Shown piece after piece: positions 44,326-44,924 of a stretch of DNA of 44,924 nt (within the stretch, counting starts at the first letter, position 1; every line of letters starts with the position of its first letter). The notes below the pieces were generated by a model. That model was not told the DNA's origin. It did not search any database and saw only the letters and a program-made list of their open reading frames with translations. A program made the translations under genes and the position numbers. Location: NCBI GenBank assembly GCA_013115125.1, contig JABANN010000267.1, forward strand, positions 1-44,924, written 5' to 3'. The stretch comes from Perkinsus olseni. Lineage: Eukaryota > Perkinsozoa > Perkinsida.

Positions 44326-44924
44326 CTGACACACGAACAGGAGCTCGACGCAGACTTCGCAGACCCAAACACGACTTCGCAAGCCACTCGTGCTCACACT
44401 AGCCCAATCGCAGAGTCAAATTGAATGAGCATTCTGGGGGTTGGATTGACTCAATGGGTAGTGATAATATACTACGATTGTCATGGTCCCTTCTTAGTTA
44501 GACTTCTGCCCGTTCAGTAAAAGTTGGTATGAACGCGTCTGGCGTCCAGAGCTGACGAGCCGAACTCAACACTGGTGAATAACATGGCAGACATCTGTAG
44601 ATGGGAATCCTATCACTCTGGAGGTACCGGAGACGGCGTATTAAGCGCGGAATTCACCTGCTTCTGATGTTCTTGCACGTTGTTTGGGCGAAAGGAACTC
44701 GAAACTAGCAGCTTCATCTACACGCTGAATTGGTCCAACGCAGTCTGGTAGTAAGCAGGCACCGATAGGCCTCGAGTATTCACCCAAAGATCGAGCACGA
44801 TGACTAGGCCATTGGCTGTGCGAGACATTCTTGCCGACAGTCGTTGCTCCTCTACAGTGCGTTCGGGTTTGATATGCAAGTCGACTAAAGTGTTGTAACT
44901 CGGATATAAACGAACATTTCACGA
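44326..44924. other. Right edge, probably introns and exons of CFAP57-like gene
   Basis: The next upstream exon on the minus strand must end in phase 2. A candidate donor (cag|gtgaat, minus strand) lies near 44659, but its reading frame could not be fixed. Nothing else is recognised. Confidence 0.3.

Overview
The window is nuclear DNA of an intron-rich protist. Genes are cut by many short GT-AG introns, coding runs on both strands, and tRNA genes and DNA-transposon pieces lie between and inside genes. A ciliary gene (CFAP57-like) means a flagellated cell. Together with the papain-type protease and the many small secreted-protein genes, this makes a Perkinsus-like alveolate my best guess. That is inference from gene style, not a match to a reference. 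Exon joins come from reading frame, splice-site words and remembered protein families; nothing was aligned by machine.

Layout. 1-1684: no recognisable protein gene; a tRNA-Leu-like sequence and a 35-nt palindrome. About 1685-11900 (+): an ATG9-like autophagy membrane protein, spread over many exons. Its largest readable intron (about 5957-10222) carries a 2.57-kb DNA transposon (6416-8980, 45-bp inverted ends, CTTT target duplication, a spliced 629-residue transposase) and next to it a decayed hAT-like remnant. About 12500-14471 (+): probable exons of an unrecognised gene. 15625-18716 (+): a complete 13-exon pelota/Dom34 ribosome-rescue gene.

16779-20067 is repeated in direct orientation at 23612-28243. 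Each copy keeps a different gene whole: the first keeps pelota, the second keeps a convergent cysteine-rich secreted-protein gene (27951-28633). The second copy also holds extra insertions, one of them a 752-bp inverted-repeat element for which the first copy preserves the empty site. Between the blocks lie two tandem paralogous secreted-protein genes (20467-22197), whose 3' flanks are far more alike than their coding exons. tRNA-Thr-derived units are scattered through both blocks.

From 31030 the window reads mostly on the minus strand: a nine-exon papain-family protease with one in-frame TAG; a palindrome-rich gene-poor stretch; a pair of paralogous genes for secreted proteins with hydrophobic tails (35471-39878), one with a 26-bp minisatellite and an assembly gap in an intron; and the C-terminal coiled-coil half of CFAP57 (40207-44325, continuing off the right edge), with a tRNA-Ala gene lying antisense in one intron.

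The most unusual pattern is a set of perfect palindromes with a single-base centre, with arms up to 25 bp, scattered through the non-coding DNA.
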